A DNA stretch of 64,000 nucleotides from Lagierella sp. (GCF_029983815.1 NZ_JASBYU010000003.1:1-64000); one strand, 5' to 3'; positions 16,591-26,831 are shown, counted from the first letter of the stretch. Notes: generated by a model not told the origin, from the sequence alone. Numbers and translations: made by a program.

Positions 16591-17938
16591 CCTTCTTCTC
16601 CTCCACTCTGATTTTTAAAACAAATTCATCTTCTTTGTTTACCATATATTTAAAAGATCGTCTAAAACCTGCAATCCATATTATATCATCTCTAAATTGA
16701 AAAATCGGTACAGAATCTCTTAGATGCTTAGGTAATTTTTCATCAATAAAAATATCCTTTACTTTTTTTGAATACCCCTTTAAGACTATCTTGTCACCAT
16801 TTTTTCTAGATCTTATGCTTAATCCCTCATTTAAGAGATAAATAGGAAATATCTCCTGGTTTTTATCCTTGTCTATATTATTCTTAGGAATAACTTGGAT
16901 ATCTATCAATCTATTTCCAAATTCGTAAAGTCCTTGTTCATATATAGTCATTTCCTTTGGACTTATCATCTTAGAAAGGTGGATAAAATAAAGATATCCA
17001 GAAGCTATATAAATCATATAGTCTTTTAAATAAAAATCTCCTCCACCATTTTTTGCAATTGAAATAATAGACTGAATATTTTTAAAAGAAATATCTTTTT
17101 TGTTCCCGTTTAATTGTCCATAAGCCTCTAATATAATCCTTCTTTGAATTGCAAGGGAAAGATCAAGGAATTTTGAGATATCTATTTTTATATCCTTACC
17201 ATCCCATTGTATCAAATTTAAACTTTTAATATAACTTTCTAAAAACTTATCCTCTTCTGAAAGTATTGTGGCCATTCGACTTAAAGAGTCGATGAAATTG
17301 GGATTTAGCTCCCTTTCAATGTATGGAATCAAAACATTTCTTATCTTATTTCTAACATAATCCTCTTCATAATTGGTCTTATCTTCAACGAAGGGAAGTT
17401 TATTTTCCCTTAGATATTCAATAATCTCCTTTTTTGAAATATCTAAAAGAGGTCTAACGATATTTTGATTCTTATTGATAATTCCTGTAATTCCAGAAGT
17501 TCCTGCCCCTCTAATGAGATTTAACATAATCGTCTCTGCATCATCATTCTTATGATGTCCCACCGTAATGATACCCTTAGAAAATTCCTCTTCTAAAATT
17601 TCATTAAAGGTACCATATCGGACCTTTCTTCCAGCATCTTCTACAGAGATTTTATCCCTTTTAGCTATATCTATAACAGGAATTGACCTAGTTATACATC
17701 TTATGCCTAGGCTTTGAGAAAAATCCACAGCAAATTCTTCATCTCTTTTAGCTTCCTCATCCCTAATCATATGATTGATATGGACTGCTATTAAACTATA
17801 TCCATGCTTTGCTTTTAATTTATTTAATGCATAGAGAAGAAGAACAGAGTCGGGACCACCGGAAAATCCTACAATAATATTTTCTCCATCTTCTATTAAA
17901 TTGTTTTTAATAATATAATTTTCAATTCTTTCAATCAT
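16580..17938 (-). CDS. tilS: tRNA(Ile)-lysidine synthetase
   Basis: About 452 residues. The N-terminal PP-loop ATPase motif is GFSGGPDSVLLLYAL; HHKNDDAETIMLNLIRGAG is the conserved second motif; a C-terminal substrate-recognition domain follows (RSRKNGDKIVLKG). It changes C34 of tRNA-Ile(CAU) to lysidine, needed for AUA decoding. I took the ATG at 17938 (MIERIENY). The upstream TTG would start inside the terminator of the previous gene. The ribosome site is weak (AAAG), so the start is provisional. Confidence 0.95.
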   Translation of the reverse strand: MIERIENYIIKNNLIEDGENIIVGFSGGPDSVLLLYALNKLKAKHGYSLIAVHINHMIRDEEAKRDEEFAVDFSQSLGIRCITRSIPVIDIAKRDKISVEDAGRKVRYGTFNEILEEEFSKGIITVGHHKNDDAETIMLNLIRGAGTSGITGIINKNQNIVRPLLDISKKEIIEYLRENKLPFVEDKTNYEEDYVRNKIRNVLIPYIERELNPNFIDSLSRMATILSEEDKFLESYIKSLNLIQWDGKDIKIDISKFLDLSLAIQRRIILEAYGQLNGNKKDISFKNIQSIISIAKNGGGDFYLKDYMIYIASGYLYFIHLSKMISPKEMTIYEQGLYEFGNRLIDIQVIPKNNIDKDKNQEIFPIYLLNEGLSIRSRKNGDKIVLKGYSKKVKDIFIDEKLPKHLRDSVPIFQFRDDIIWIAGFRRSFKYMVNKEDEFVLKIRVEEKKDDK

Positions 17939-17943
17939 AACTT

Positions 17944-17977
17944 TAAAAAAATTAAGCACCCAAAAACTTGAGTGCTC
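17944..17977 (-). terminator. Terminator upstream of tilS
   Basis: AGCACTCAA/TTGGGTGCT stem (one G-U pair) followed by TAATTTTTTT on the minus strand. It is second of two tandem hairpins after the S1-domain gene. Confidence 0.8.
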
Positions 17978-17986
17978 CAATGTTTC

Positions 17987-18008
17987 AATAAAACCGAAGG
18001 TTTCGGTC
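17987..18008 (-). terminator. Terminator of the S1-domain gene
   Basis: ACCGAA-ACC-TTCGGT hairpin followed by TTTATT immediately after the S1-domain gene stop. Confidence 0.65.
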
Positions 18009-18410
18009 CTAATAACTTTTTGATCTACGATTACCCTGTTTTCTTTTATTATCTCGGGTTCTCATCTCAACATACTTTTCATTAGACTCCTTTAAAAACT
18101 TTGACATCTTATCTTCAAAGGATAAGTCCTTGTCAGCACTAGAATTGTCCCATTGGATTTCTTCTGGCTTACTAGACTTTTTCTTAGCTTGTTTTATTGA
18201 CAAACTAACCTTTCCATCTTTTATGGAAAGAACCTTTACTTTTACTATATCATCTTTTTTTAAAAAATCTTCGATCTTTTCCACATATTCATCAGATATT
18301 TCTGATATATGTACAAGACCATTTTCTCCTTCAGGAAAAGAAACAAAAGCTCCAAACTTTGTTATTCCCGTTACTTTTCCCTCCAAAATCTGTCCTACAG
18401 AAATAGACAT
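18009..18410 (-). CDS. yabR: S1 RNA-binding domain protein (YabR-like)
   Basis: 133 residues. An N-terminal S1 domain (~1-72: VGQILEGKVTGITKFGAFVSF, then GLVHISEIS) is followed by a charged tail with basic C-terminus (RKQGNRRSKSY). In Firmicutes this gene sits between divIC/rqcP and tilS, as here, matching YabR/general stress protein 13. It binds RNA or ribosomes. It has its own promoter at 18446-18475. Confidence 0.9.
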   Translation of the reverse strand: MSISVGQILEGKVTGITKFGAFVSFPEGENGLVHISEISDEYVEKIEDFLKKDDIVKVKVLSIKDGKVSLSIKQAKKKSSKPEEIQWDNSSADKDLSFEDKMSKFLKESNEKYVEMRTRDNKRKQGNRRSKSY

Positions 18411-18445
18411 GTACTAATTAATCCTCCTAAAATATTATACATAAA

Positions 18446-18475
18446 ATTATACGAATAAAAGAATGCTCTTGTCAA
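18446..18475 (-). promoter_or_regulatory. SigmaA promoter for the S1-domain gene
   Basis: TTGACA, 18-bp spacer, TATAAT, ending ~36 bp before the start codon; AGGAGG follows. Confidence 0.85.
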
Positions 18476-18484
18476 TGTTAATAG

Positions 18485-18775
18485 TTATTTTTCTTTAACT
18501 AAATATTCTTTAGCCTTTATCATACCTAATTTTTCTCTAGCCACCTTTTCAGCAAACTCTAGACTTTCACGATTCTTATAATCCTCTTGCAAAGTAGAAA
18601 TCTCATCGACCAATTCATCCCGTCTTGCAATGTAGGTATTTAATTCCCCTTCATAGGAAGATATCCTAACACCTTGTCTCACAAGAGCATAGGAAAAATA
18701 TATCAGGGTTAAAATAAATGCAATAAATATAAAATTGATTTTTTTCTTTTTAGGTCGTCTTCTGACTGACTTCAT
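18485..18775 (-). CDS. divIC: Septum formation initiator DivIC/FtsB-like
   Basis: 96 residues: basic cytoplasmic N-terminus (RRRPKKKK), one membrane helix (~15-33), then a coiled coil (~40-72) and a conserved EFAEKVAREKLGMIKAKEY end. This is the DivIC/FtsB pattern; these proteins join FtsL and DivIB at the division site. ATG overlaps the rqcP stop (TGATG). Confidence 0.9.
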   Translation of the reverse strand: MKSVRRRPKKKKINFIFIAFILTLIYFSYALVRQGVRISSYEGELNTYIARRDELVDEISTLQEDYKNRESLEFAEKVAREKLGMIKAKEYLVKEK

Positions 18776-19017
18776 CAATCTATCCTTTCCAGCATTTCTG
18801 AAGCTTCATTTTTTCTAGGATTTTCCAATACCTTTAATACTTTTACCTTTACAGTGCCCGTGCCAAAACCCACTTCGATAATATCGTTTACAGAAACTTC
18901 GTCTCCTGCCTTGCAAGTTTTGCCATTAATTTTCACTCTTCCGCCATCACAGGCTTCTTTTGCTACAGTTCTTCTCTTAATAATTCTTGAATTTTTTAAA
19001 AACTTATCTATACGCAT
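18775..19017 (-). CDS. rqcP: S4-domain RNA-binding protein RqcP (YabO/Hsp15 family)
   Basis: 80 residues, all S4 domain: MRIDKFLKNSRIIKRR, then EACDGGRVKINGKTCKAGDEV. RqcP helps RqcH add C-terminal alanine tails on stalled 50S subunits. Its place immediately before divIC is the Firmicute yabO-yabP/Q-divIC context, here without the sporulation genes yabP and yabQ. An extended -10 (TGGTATACT, 19034-19042) lies just upstream. Confidence 0.93.
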   Translation of the reverse strand: MRIDKFLKNSRIIKRRTVAKEACDGGRVKINGKTCKAGDEVSVNDIIEVGFGTGTVKVKVLKVLENPRKNEASEMLERID

Positions 19018-19079
19018 AAACTACCTCAAATACAGTATACCAAACTTTTGCCATTTATAACATTAATTTTGTTAATTTC

Positions 19080-20021
19080 TCATTTTTTTATTCTATTAAG
19101 ACTATCCATCAATTCTCTTTCAGCAATATTAGAGCTATAACTTGGATTTATTACTATTTTCCACTTATCCTCTTTAGAATTTAAATCTATTTCTAAAAAG
19201 CCTACTAAATTATCTCCATCCTCCAAAGCCAACCTAAAGACATTATCCTCCTGGGAAATTTCTTTAAAGTTAGTTTTGCTTTCTTCTCCCTGTATCTGCC
19301 TTTGGATGAATAGAGATTTTAAATATAATTTACTCCCATAGTCCATTGAACTATATTTGTATTCTGTGGAGTTATTCATTAAAATATCAACAATTGTGGG
19401 AATAAGTTCCATATTTTCTAAAATTATATCACTTAGACTTTGATCCATGGAAAATTCATAGTCCCTCTTTGCTATAACATATAGTCCAGCGTTTTTTGCA
19501 GACTTTATTCCTGCAAAGGAGTCCTCCACAGCAATACAGTCACTAACCTTAAGTCCTAGACCAGCAGCGGCCTTTAAATATATTTCACTATCAGGCTTAG
19601 GGTTTTTTACCTGGTCTCCCCCAATAATATAGTCGAAAAAACCTTCCAAATTGCACTCTTTTAAAACCCGCTTTATAGTAGAAAGATGGGAAGAAGAGGC
19701 TAAGCCTATCTTCAACCCCTTTTGTTTTAAACTGTTCAAGGTCTCTTTGACATAGGGAAATAAAAGCTTACTATAATCAATTTTATCCCCTAAGTAAGTC
19801 AATTTATACCTAGACATAAAATCCTCATAATGAAAATCTTCCAAATAGTACTGAGAAATAATATTTTTAGAATCATTTCCAGAAAGCCCTACAATTCTCT
19901 TGAAGTCCTCTCTATTAACTTTATTTCCATCAGACTCTATTAACTCTACTAGGGAATTAAAATAATATATCTCGCTATTTATCAACACCCCGTCCATGTC
20001 AAAAACTATACCCTTAAACAT
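19080..20021 (-). CDS. HAD-family phosphatase/phosphoglucomutase-like with extra C-terminal domain
   Basis: 313 residues. The first ~210 form a HAD IA hydrolase like beta-phosphoglucomutase: nucleophile motif DMDGVLINSE, SSSHLSTIKRVLK, and VAVEDSFAGIKSAKNAGL. About 100 further residues (from ~215) are not part of that family; the stretch NLVGFLEIDLNSKEDKWKI recalls a GNAT-like strand pattern but lacks a clear CoA motif. It is last in a run with rpiB, pyk and pfkA, so sugar-phosphate metabolism or damage repair is likely. Substrate unknown. Confidence 0.85.
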   Translation of the reverse strand: MFKGIVFDMDGVLINSEIYYFNSLVELIESDGNKVNREDFKRIVGLSGNDSKNIISQYYLEDFHYEDFMSRYKLTYLGDKIDYSKLLFPYVKETLNSLKQKGLKIGLASSSHLSTIKRVLKECNLEGFFDYIIGGDQVKNPKPDSEIYLKAAAGLGLKVSDCIAVEDSFAGIKSAKNAGLYVIAKRDYEFSMDQSLSDIILENMELIPTIVDILMNNSTEYKYSSMDYGSKLYLKSLFIQRQIQGEESKTNFKEISQEDNVFRLALEDGDNLVGFLEIDLNSKEDKWKIVINPSYSSNIAERELMDSLNRIKK

Positions 20022-20056
20022 ACTTCCTCCAATTCCAATAACCTTAATTTACTATA

Positions 20057-20503
20057 TTAATTATGTTCATTGTCGTAATCCGTTATCATGCAAAGACGAT
20101 TTTCATGACGTCCTCCTTGATACTCTGCATTTAAATACTCGGAAACGATCATCTTTGCAACTTCAGATCCTACAACTCTTCCCCCAATGGAGATAATATT
20201 TGCATTATTGTGTTCTTTGGCCATTTTTGCAGAAAAAACTTCATTCGTAACAGCACATCTTATACCCTTTACCTTATTAGCGGCTATGGAAATTCCAATT
20301 CCCGTGCCACAAAGGATAATTCCACAGTCAAAATTACCCCCGGCAACTTCTTCCGCTACCTTGAATCCATACTTTGGATAATCCCCTTTTTCTCCAATTT
20401 TAACTCCAAAGTCAGTAACTTCATGACCCATTTCTTCAATATATTTAATCAATTCCATTTTTAATTCAGCGCCACCATGGTCGCTTCCCATTGCAATTTT
20501 CAT
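20057..20503 (-). CDS. rpiB: Ribose-5-phosphate isomerase B
   Basis: 148 residues, standard RpiB/LacAB length. Motifs: GSDHGGAELK at the N-terminus and CGTGIGISIAANK with the catalytic Cys. It interconverts ribose-5-P and ribulose-5-P. It lies 9 nt downstream of pyk. RpiB-like allose-6-P activity cannot be excluded. Confidence 0.94.
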   Translation of the reverse strand: MKIAMGSDHGGAELKMELIKYIEEMGHEVTDFGVKIGEKGDYPKYGFKVAEEVAGGNFDCGIILCGTGIGISIAANKVKGIRCAVTNEVFSAKMAKEHNNANIISIGGRVVGSEVAKMIVSEYLNAEYQGGRHENRLCMITDYDNEHN

Positions 20504-20511
20504 TTTTCCTC

Positions 20512-22266
20512 CTAAAGTACTCTTGCAGATCCCTTATATACAGACCCAGAAAGGGAGTCTACAGTTATTAACATTTCATCTTCCAGTAGTTGCATAGCAT
20601 CTTGTGCTCCAACTACAGTCGGCTTTTTAAAATGTAAAGCCATTATAGCACCGTGGGATGTAAGTCCACCCTCTTCTACAACTACAGCTCCAGCCCTTTC
20701 AAAGAAAGTAACCATCTCTTTATCCACAGAGCCAGTAACTAGTATATCTCCATCTTTAAATTTATTAATAAGCTCTTCGGCAGTATTTCCCTTTTTAACC
20801 ATTCCAATTACAGACTCTTTGCCAATACCTTGGCCTTTCATAATAATTTCTCCAATTGTATGGACCTTGATTAAATTAGTAGTACCACCAATTCCCGCAG
20901 GTACTCCCGCAGTTATTACTATTAAATCCCCTTCTTTAACCAAGTTTTTCTCCATAGCTGCCATTATGGACCTGTCAATAACCTCATCTGTATTGCTACA
21001 TATTTCTGAAATAACAGGATATACACCCCAACTTAAAGCTAGTTTTCTCATAATGGATTCATCATAAGTAGCAGCAATTATCGGAGTATTGGGTCTAAGT
21101 CTAGATACGGCTTTAGAAGTAGAACCTGTAGTAGTGGCAGTAAGTATAGCTGAGGCTCCTAGTTGTCCAGCCAAGTCTCTAGTTGAACGACTAATAGCAC
21201 TTGTGGTATAACCATCCACCCAAGTGGACCTTACTTCAGTACTATTTTGAAAATCCTTAGATATTTCCGTAGATACAGCTATTTCACCCATTACCTTTAC
21301 AGCTTCCACAGGATAAGTTCCTGCAGCCGTCTCACCAGAAAGCATAATTGCATCAGAACCATCCAGGATGGCATTGGCCACATCTGTTACTTCAGCCCTA
21401 GTGGGTCTAGGATTTCTTATCATAGAGTCCAACATTTGAGTTGCGGTAATTACTGGTTTTCCTGAGAGATTTGCCTTTCTGATAATCTGTTTTTGCACCA
21501 ATGGCATGATTTCCGTCTTTATCTCTACACCTAAATCTCCTCTAGCAACCATTATTCCATCAGATGCTTCTATTATCTCATCTAAATTTGTGACCCCTTC
21601 TTGGGATTCTATCTTAGAGATTATCTGAATTTCACTGCCACCATTTTCTTCTAAAATCTTCCTAATATTAATAACATCATCAGCCTTACGAATAAAACTA
21701 GCAGCAACAAAATCTATTCCATTTTTAACACCAAATACCAAGTCCTCATAGTCTTTTTCAGTAATAGACGGTAAATTTATGGACGTATTTGGAACATTTA
21801 CACCTTTACGACTTTTTAAGACTCCATAGTTTATAACTTTTGTAACTATATCCGTATCAGTTACATCCGTTACCTGTAAGTCCACTAAACCGTCATCAAC
21901 AAGTATATGACTACCTATTTTCACATCTTTTGGTAGATCCTTATAAGAGACAGAAACTTGACTTTGATCTCCCAAAACCTCTCTTGTAGTAAGAATGAAG
22001 GTATCCCCAATGGATAACTGAATCTGGTCAACAGAAAAGTCGCCAATTCTAATTTCAGGACCCTTGGTGTCCAACATTATGGCAACAGGTAGATCTAGCT
22101 CTTCCCTTGCTTTTTTTATATTATTTATCCTTACTAGGTGTTCCTCGTGATTGCCATGAGAAAAATTAAGTCTACATACATTCATCCCTAGAAGCATAAG
22201 CTTCTTTAAAGTTTCCAAATCCTCTGAGGCAGGTCCTATAGTACATACAATCTTTGTCTTTTTCAT
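20512..22266 (-). CDS. pyk: Pyruvate kinase with C-terminal PEP-utiliser domain
   Basis: 584 residues. Catalytic TIM barrel: TKIVCTIGPAS, MLDTKGPEIR, and the Mg/K-binding region IMVARGDLGVE. The extra ~110-residue C-terminus (GGLTSHGAIMALHFKKPTVV) is the swivelling PEP-utiliser domain seen in Bacillus-type pyruvate kinases, without its phosphoryl-transfer histidine role assured. Last ATP-forming step of glycolysis, in an operon with pfkA. Confidence 0.97.
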   Translation of the reverse strand: MKKTKIVCTIGPASEDLETLKKLMLLGMNVCRLNFSHGNHEEHLVRINNIKKAREELDLPVAIMLDTKGPEIRIGDFSVDQIQLSIGDTFILTTREVLGDQSQVSVSYKDLPKDVKIGSHILVDDGLVDLQVTDVTDTDIVTKVINYGVLKSRKGVNVPNTSINLPSITEKDYEDLVFGVKNGIDFVAASFIRKADDVINIRKILEENGGSEIQIISKIESQEGVTNLDEIIEASDGIMVARGDLGVEIKTEIMPLVQKQIIRKANLSGKPVITATQMLDSMIRNPRPTRAEVTDVANAILDGSDAIMLSGETAAGTYPVEAVKVMGEIAVSTEISKDFQNSTEVRSTWVDGYTTSAISRSTRDLAGQLGASAILTATTTGSTSKAVSRLRPNTPIIAATYDESIMRKLALSWGVYPVISEICSNTDEVIDRSIMAAMEKNLVKEGDLIVITAGVPAGIGGTTNLIKVHTIGEIIMKGQGIGKESVIGMVKKGNTAEELINKFKDGDILVTGSVDKEMVTFFERAGAVVVEEGGLTSHGAIMALHFKKPTVVGAQDAMQLLEDEMLITVDSLSGSVYKGSARVL

Positions 22267-22289
22267 AAATCCTCCTACTGAATTCTCAA

Positions 22290-23249
22290 CTAAATCGAAA
22301 TTTCTTCCGCCATTTCATATAATTCTTCATTTAAAACATGGGGTATCTCAACTGCTTCTTTTATTGGGATTGAATCTATCTTTCCACCCTTAATAGTCAT
22401 GGCCAATCCCGACTGCCCATCAATTAACAACTTCACTGCTTTATTACCCATTTCAGTAGCCAACAACCTATCGTGAGGACTAGGAGAACCTCCCCTTTGC
22501 ACATGACCTAGAATAGTTACTTTAGTGTCCACATTGGTCTCTTCTTTAATCTTGTTCTTAAGTACATAAGGACGGCCCACTCCCTCAGCTATTACTATTA
22601 TGTGATGAAGTTTTCCTCTTTTTCTACCTCTTTTTATCTTATTCATAATAGATTCTAAGTCCAGTGGCTTTTCTGGAATAATAATACTTTCCGCTCCACT
22701 GGCTACGCCAGAATACAAAGCTATATCGCCACAATGCCTACCCATTACTTCAACAATATTGGCCCTTCCATGGGAAGACGAAGTGTCCCTTAACTTACTT
22801 ATGGCTTCTGTAACCGTATTTACAGCAGTATAAAAACCCACTGTAGAGTCGGTATATCCCATATCGTTATCTATAGTACAGGGAATTCCTATGGTCTTAA
22901 TTCCCTTTTCACTCAGGGCTTGTGCTCCTTTGAAACTACCATCTCCACCAAGAATTACCAACCCGTCAATACCAAAGTCCTTTAATATTTGAACAGCTTG
23001 ATTTTGGCCTCTTTCCGTTTGAAATTCTTCAGATCTTGCAGAACCTAAAATGGTTCCACCTCTTTGAATTATATCGGCAACAGAAGATACATTCATTTCA
23101 TAGATATTCCCATTTATAAGTCCATCAAATCCAAATCTAATACCCATAATCCTAAGTCCATTAAAAATGGATGTCCTAGTAACTGCTCTAATGGCAGCAT
23201 TCATTCCAGGAGCATCTCCTCCACTGGTTAAAACAGCTATAGTCTTCAT
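22290..23249 (-). CDS. pfkA: ATP-dependent 6-phosphofructokinase
   Basis: 319 residues. TSGGDAPGMNAAIRA is the ATP site; GGDGSFKGA (Gly after Asp, typical of ATP rather than PPi use) and the catalytic IDNDMGYTD follow. It phosphorylates fructose-6-P and is allosterically controlled in relatives. Between dnaE and pyk, the classic Firmicute dnaE-pfkA-pyk order. Confidence 0.97.
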   Translation of the reverse strand: MKTIAVLTSGGDAPGMNAAIRAVTRTSIFNGLRIMGIRFGFDGLINGNIYEMNVSSVADIIQRGGTILGSARSEEFQTERGQNQAVQILKDFGIDGLVILGGDGSFKGAQALSEKGIKTIGIPCTIDNDMGYTDSTVGFYTAVNTVTEAISKLRDTSSSHGRANIVEVMGRHCGDIALYSGVASGAESIIIPEKPLDLESIMNKIKRGRKRGKLHHIIVIAEGVGRPYVLKNKIKEETNVDTKVTILGHVQRGGSPSPHDRLLATEMGNKAVKLLIDGQSGLAMTIKGGKIDSIPIKEAVEIPHVLNEELYEMAEEISI

Positions 23250-23258
23250 AAAACACCT

Positions 23259-26200
23259 CTAAATTATTTTCATATTTGACCTACCTACTACATTTTCCAA
23301 TTTTCTTAAAGTCTCCTTGTCCTCAAGATTAACTGTGTAGTTTTCGTTAAACATATACTGCTGTCCATTTCTAAAAAAGTATAGTTTTATTCTCGTCTTA
23401 CCCTGGTTTTTAAACAGGATATTCTTTACCAATTCAACTTTCTTGTCCTCATTTCCCTCTTCAAAAAGTAAAAGTAGAGTCTTGTTTTTAACAACATTTT
23501 CAATTAAGTCCAACTTTCCAACTATAATACCACCTTGATTTGTCTCATTTATATTAACTCTACCACTGATTATGACTATATTGTCTTCCTCAAGATAAGT
23601 CTTATACCTTCGATATTGGTCAGGAAAGAAAACTAAATCGATACTGCCATATAGATCTTCAAGAGTTACAAAGGCCATTGGTTCATTACTGGTCTTGGTA
23701 AGTGTCTTAAATACTGAGGTAATAATACCAGCAACAGTAACTTTTTTCTTATCCCATTTTTGTTCTGCTTCTCTATTTTCACTACTTATATCCAAACTGG
23801 AAAATTCTATTGTCCTTCTAATAAAGTCCTCATATTCTTTCAAGGGATGATCCGTAAGGTATATACCCAGAACTTCTTTTTCATACTTTAACAATTCTTT
23901 TTTTGGATATTCTTTTACTGAATAAGTAGTATCTGTATAACCTTCACTCTCATTATCCATTTTGGAAAAAAGACTAGATTGCCCTGGTATATTGGACTTC
24001 TTGTCCTTTAAAACCGAATCTATAATCATAATATGTTCCACCATCATGGAATTTCTATTTTTACAGATGGAAGAAAAAGCTCCCGCCTTAATAAGACATT
24101 CAATAGCTCTTTTGTTGATACATTGAGGATTTTCAGAGGCAATCCTCTCTATAAACTCTCTAAAGCTGTGAAATTTACCACCTTTTTCTCTTACCTTTAC
24201 AATGGCTTCAATAAGTCCTGTTCCTACGTTTTTAATAGCTGAAAGTCCAAACCTAATATCCTCCCCATCTACGGAGAACTTCTTATAACTATAATTTACA
24301 TCTGGTTGTAAAATATTGATATTTAGACGTCTACACTCTTGAATATATAAAGCTATCTTTGTAGTAGAACCCATTACAGAAGATAGAAGAGCTGCCATGA
24401 ATTCAACAGGATAATAATATTTTAGCCAAGCCGTTCTAACGGCCACTAAAGAATATGCAGCAGAGTGAGATTTGTTAAAGGCATAGTTTGCAAACTTTAT
24501 CATCAAATCATAAATTTGGTTTGCAGTTTCTTCATCAACGCCCCTTCTCAAAGCACCCTCTATTACCAAATTTTCCTTTTCATCAAAATCTCCATAGATG
24601 AATTTTTTTCTCTCCTGCTCCATAACATCCATTTTTTTCTTACTCATGGCCCTACGCAAGTTGTCAGCAGCTCCTAAGGAATAGCCTGCAAGCTTTTGAG
24701 CTATCTGCATAACCTGCTCTTGATACACTATAGTGCCATAGGTTAAATTCAAAATGGGTTTTAGAAGAGGATGTAAATATTTAATATCTTGAGGATTTTC
24801 TTTATTTTTTATATAATTTGGAATTTCATTCATTGGCCCAGGCCTAAATAGAGAGTTAGCAGCTATTAAATCATCAAATTTTGTAGGCCTTAATTCACTT
24901 AAGAAATTTCTCATGCCATCGGACTCAAATTGAAATATTCCTAAAGTTTCAGCTTTGTTAAATAGATTTATGACCTTAGGGTCATTTACGTTAATCTCAT
25001 CAATATTTATAGTCCTGCCTCTATTTTTTTCAATCAACTTAATAGCATCATCGATAACTGTTAAATTCCTCAATCCTAAGAAATCCATCTTTAACAGGCC
25101 CAACTCTTCCAACTCCGTCATATTAAACTGAGTTATAATCGCATCTTTATTTCTCGCAAGGGGAACATACTCCACTATTGGTTCTTTGGAAATCACCACA
25201 CCAGCTGCATGAGTAGAAGTATGTCTTGGCATTCCTTCAAGATCAGAAGCTACATCTATTAAGTTTTTAACCTCTTCTGATTCATTATATAGCTTCTGAA
25301 GCTCAGGACTTAGATCCAAAGCGTCTTCAATGGTCATATTTAGGAGATCTGGCACGTTTTTAGCCACCATGTCAACTAGTGAGTAGTCCATTCCCATTAC
25401 CCGTCCTACATCCCTTATAGAGCCTCTAGCGCCCATAGTACCAAAGGTAACTATTTGGGCAACTTTATTTTCTCCGTATTTTTCCACCACATAGTCTATG
25501 ACTTCTTCCCTTCTCTCATAACAAAAGTCTATATCTATATCAGGCATAGACACCCTCTCTGGATTTAAAAATCTTTCAAAGAGTAAATTGTATTTTAGAG
25601 GATCTATATCGGTTATACCAAGAACATAACTTACAAGAGAACCAGCAGCAGATCCCCTTCCTGGTCCTACAGGAATATTCTTACTCTTGGCAAATCTAAT
25701 AAAATCTGAAACAATTAGAAAATAATCCACATAACCCATATCTTCAATGGTATTTAACTCAAAATTTAATCTACTTTGTATCTCATCAGTAACTTTTGCA
25801 TATCTGGTCAAAGCTCCAGTGGCAGAAAGTTGTCTAAGATACTCGCTATTGGTATATCCCTTTGGAATCTGAAAATAAGGAAGATGCATATTCTCAAAAT
25901 CCAAAGTGACATTACATCGGTCTGCAATTTTTACAGTGTTTTCCAAATACTCCTCATGTCCTGGAAATAATTCAAGCATCTCTTTTGCAGATCTTAAATA
26001 AAATTCCCCTGGAGCATAGTACATCTCTCCTTCAGTCTTATCGTCTAAAGTCTTATTCAACTGAACATAAAGAAGTACCTTATGATTTCTCCAATCCTCT
26101 TTTTTAATGTAATGAACATCATTAGTGGCACAAATTGGAATATTGATTTCCTTTGAAAGTCTTTCCATCTGACTTATAACAATTTCATCTTCCTTCATGC

Positions 26201-26735
26201 CATGATTTTGAACTTCTAAAAAGAAATTACCTTTACCAAATATATCCTCCAATTCAAGAGCTGCAGCTCTTGCGCCTGAATAGTCATTATTCACCAGCTT
26301 TACAGATATCTTTCCTTTTAAACAGGCAGATAGACAGATAATCCCTTCACTATACTCCCTAAGAACCTCGTTGTCCACTCTTGGCTTATAGTAAAATCCA
26401 TTGATATATCCTAAGGATACAATTTTCATAAGGTTCTTATAACCTTTATTATTTTCCGCCAATAATACTAAATGGTTGTAATTTTTATTCTGAGGGCTTT
26501 TATCCATATAATTCTTATCTACAGTATAGACCTCACAACCGATAATAGGCTTAATATTTCTTTTTTTCGCTTCTTTATAAAACTCCACTACCCCAAACAT
26601 ACAACCATGATCAGTTATAGCAATTGAATCCATTTCCAATTCCTCTGCATAATCTAATAGCTTAGGAATAGGACTAAAGCCATCTAAAAGACTGTAGCCT
26701 GTATGCAGATGCAAGTGAGTAAATTTATTGTTCAT
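23259..26735 (-). CDS. dnaE: DNA polymerase III alpha subunit (DnaE)
   Basis: 1158 residues. PHP domain at the N-terminus (HLHTGYSLLDG); polymerase palm with the catalytic PDIDIDF; fingers; helix-hairpin-helix region; and an OB fold near the C-terminus (KVTVAGIITSV). As a DnaE1/DnaE3-type protein it may extend primers before handing over to PolC in Firmicutes. First gene before pfkA. Confidence 0.96.
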   Translation of the reverse strand: MNNKFTHLHLHTGYSLLDGFSPIPKLLDYAEELEMDSIAITDHGCMFGVVEFYKEAKKRNIKPIIGCEVYTVDKNYMDKSPQNKNYNHLVLLAENNKGYKNLMKIVSLGYINGFYYKPRVDNEVLREYSEGIICLSACLKGKISVKLVNNDYSGARAAALELEDIFGKGNFFLEVQNHGMKEDEIVISQMERLSKEINIPICATNDVHYIKKEDWRNHKVLLYVQLNKTLDDKTEGEMYYAPGEFYLRSAKEMLELFPGHEEYLENTVKIADRCNVTLDFENMHLPYFQIPKGYTNSEYLRQLSATGALTRYAKVTDEIQSRLNFELNTIEDMGYVDYFLIVSDFIRFAKSKNIPVGPGRGSAAGSLVSYVLGITDIDPLKYNLLFERFLNPERVSMPDIDIDFCYERREEVIDYVVEKYGENKVAQIVTFGTMGARGSIRDVGRVMGMDYSLVDMVAKNVPDLLNMTIEDALDLSPELQKLYNESEEVKNLIDVASDLEGMPRHTSTHAAGVVISKEPIVEYVPLARNKDAIITQFNMTELEELGLLKMDFLGLRNLTVIDDAIKLIEKNRGRTINIDEINVNDPKVINLFNKAETLGIFQFESDGMRNFLSELRPTKFDDLIAANSLFRPGPMNEIPNYIKNKENPQDIKYLHPLLKPILNLTYGTIVYQEQVMQIAQKLAGYSLGAADNLRRAMSKKKMDVMEQERKKFIYGDFDEKENLVIEGALRRGVDEETANQIYDLMIKFANYAFNKSHSAAYSLVAVRTAWLKYYYPVEFMAALLSSVMGSTTKIALYIQECRRLNINILQPDVNYSYKKFSVDGEDIRFGLSAIKNVGTGLIEAIVKVREKGGKFHSFREFIERIASENPQCINKRAIECLIKAGAFSSICKNRNSMMVEHIMIIDSVLKDKKSNIPGQSSLFSKMDNESEGYTDTTYSVKEYPKKELLKYEKEVLGIYLTDHPLKEYEDFIRRTIEFSSLDISSENREAEQKWDKKKVTVAGIITSVFKTLTKTSNEPMAFVTLEDLYGSIDLVFFPDQYRRYKTYLEEDNIVIISGRVNINETNQGGIIVGKLDLIENVVKNKTLLLLFEEGNEDKKVELVKNILFKNQGKTRIKLYFFRNGQQYMFNENYTVNLEDKETLRKLENVVGRSNMKII

Positions 26736-26758
26736 AATATCGTCCTCTCTAACTTAAA

Positions 26759-26787
26759 ATTGTATCATAAGGAAGTTAAATTTATAA
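26759..26787 (-). promoter_or_regulatory. Promoter for dnaE
   Basis: TTATAA, 17-bp spacer, TACAAT with an extended TG, facing dnaE in the divergent gap between dnaE and the plus-strand gene. Confidence 0.65.
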
Positions 26788-26831
26788 CCTGATAATTTTA
26801 AATAGGGTATAATTAATGTAGGAGGTGCTAA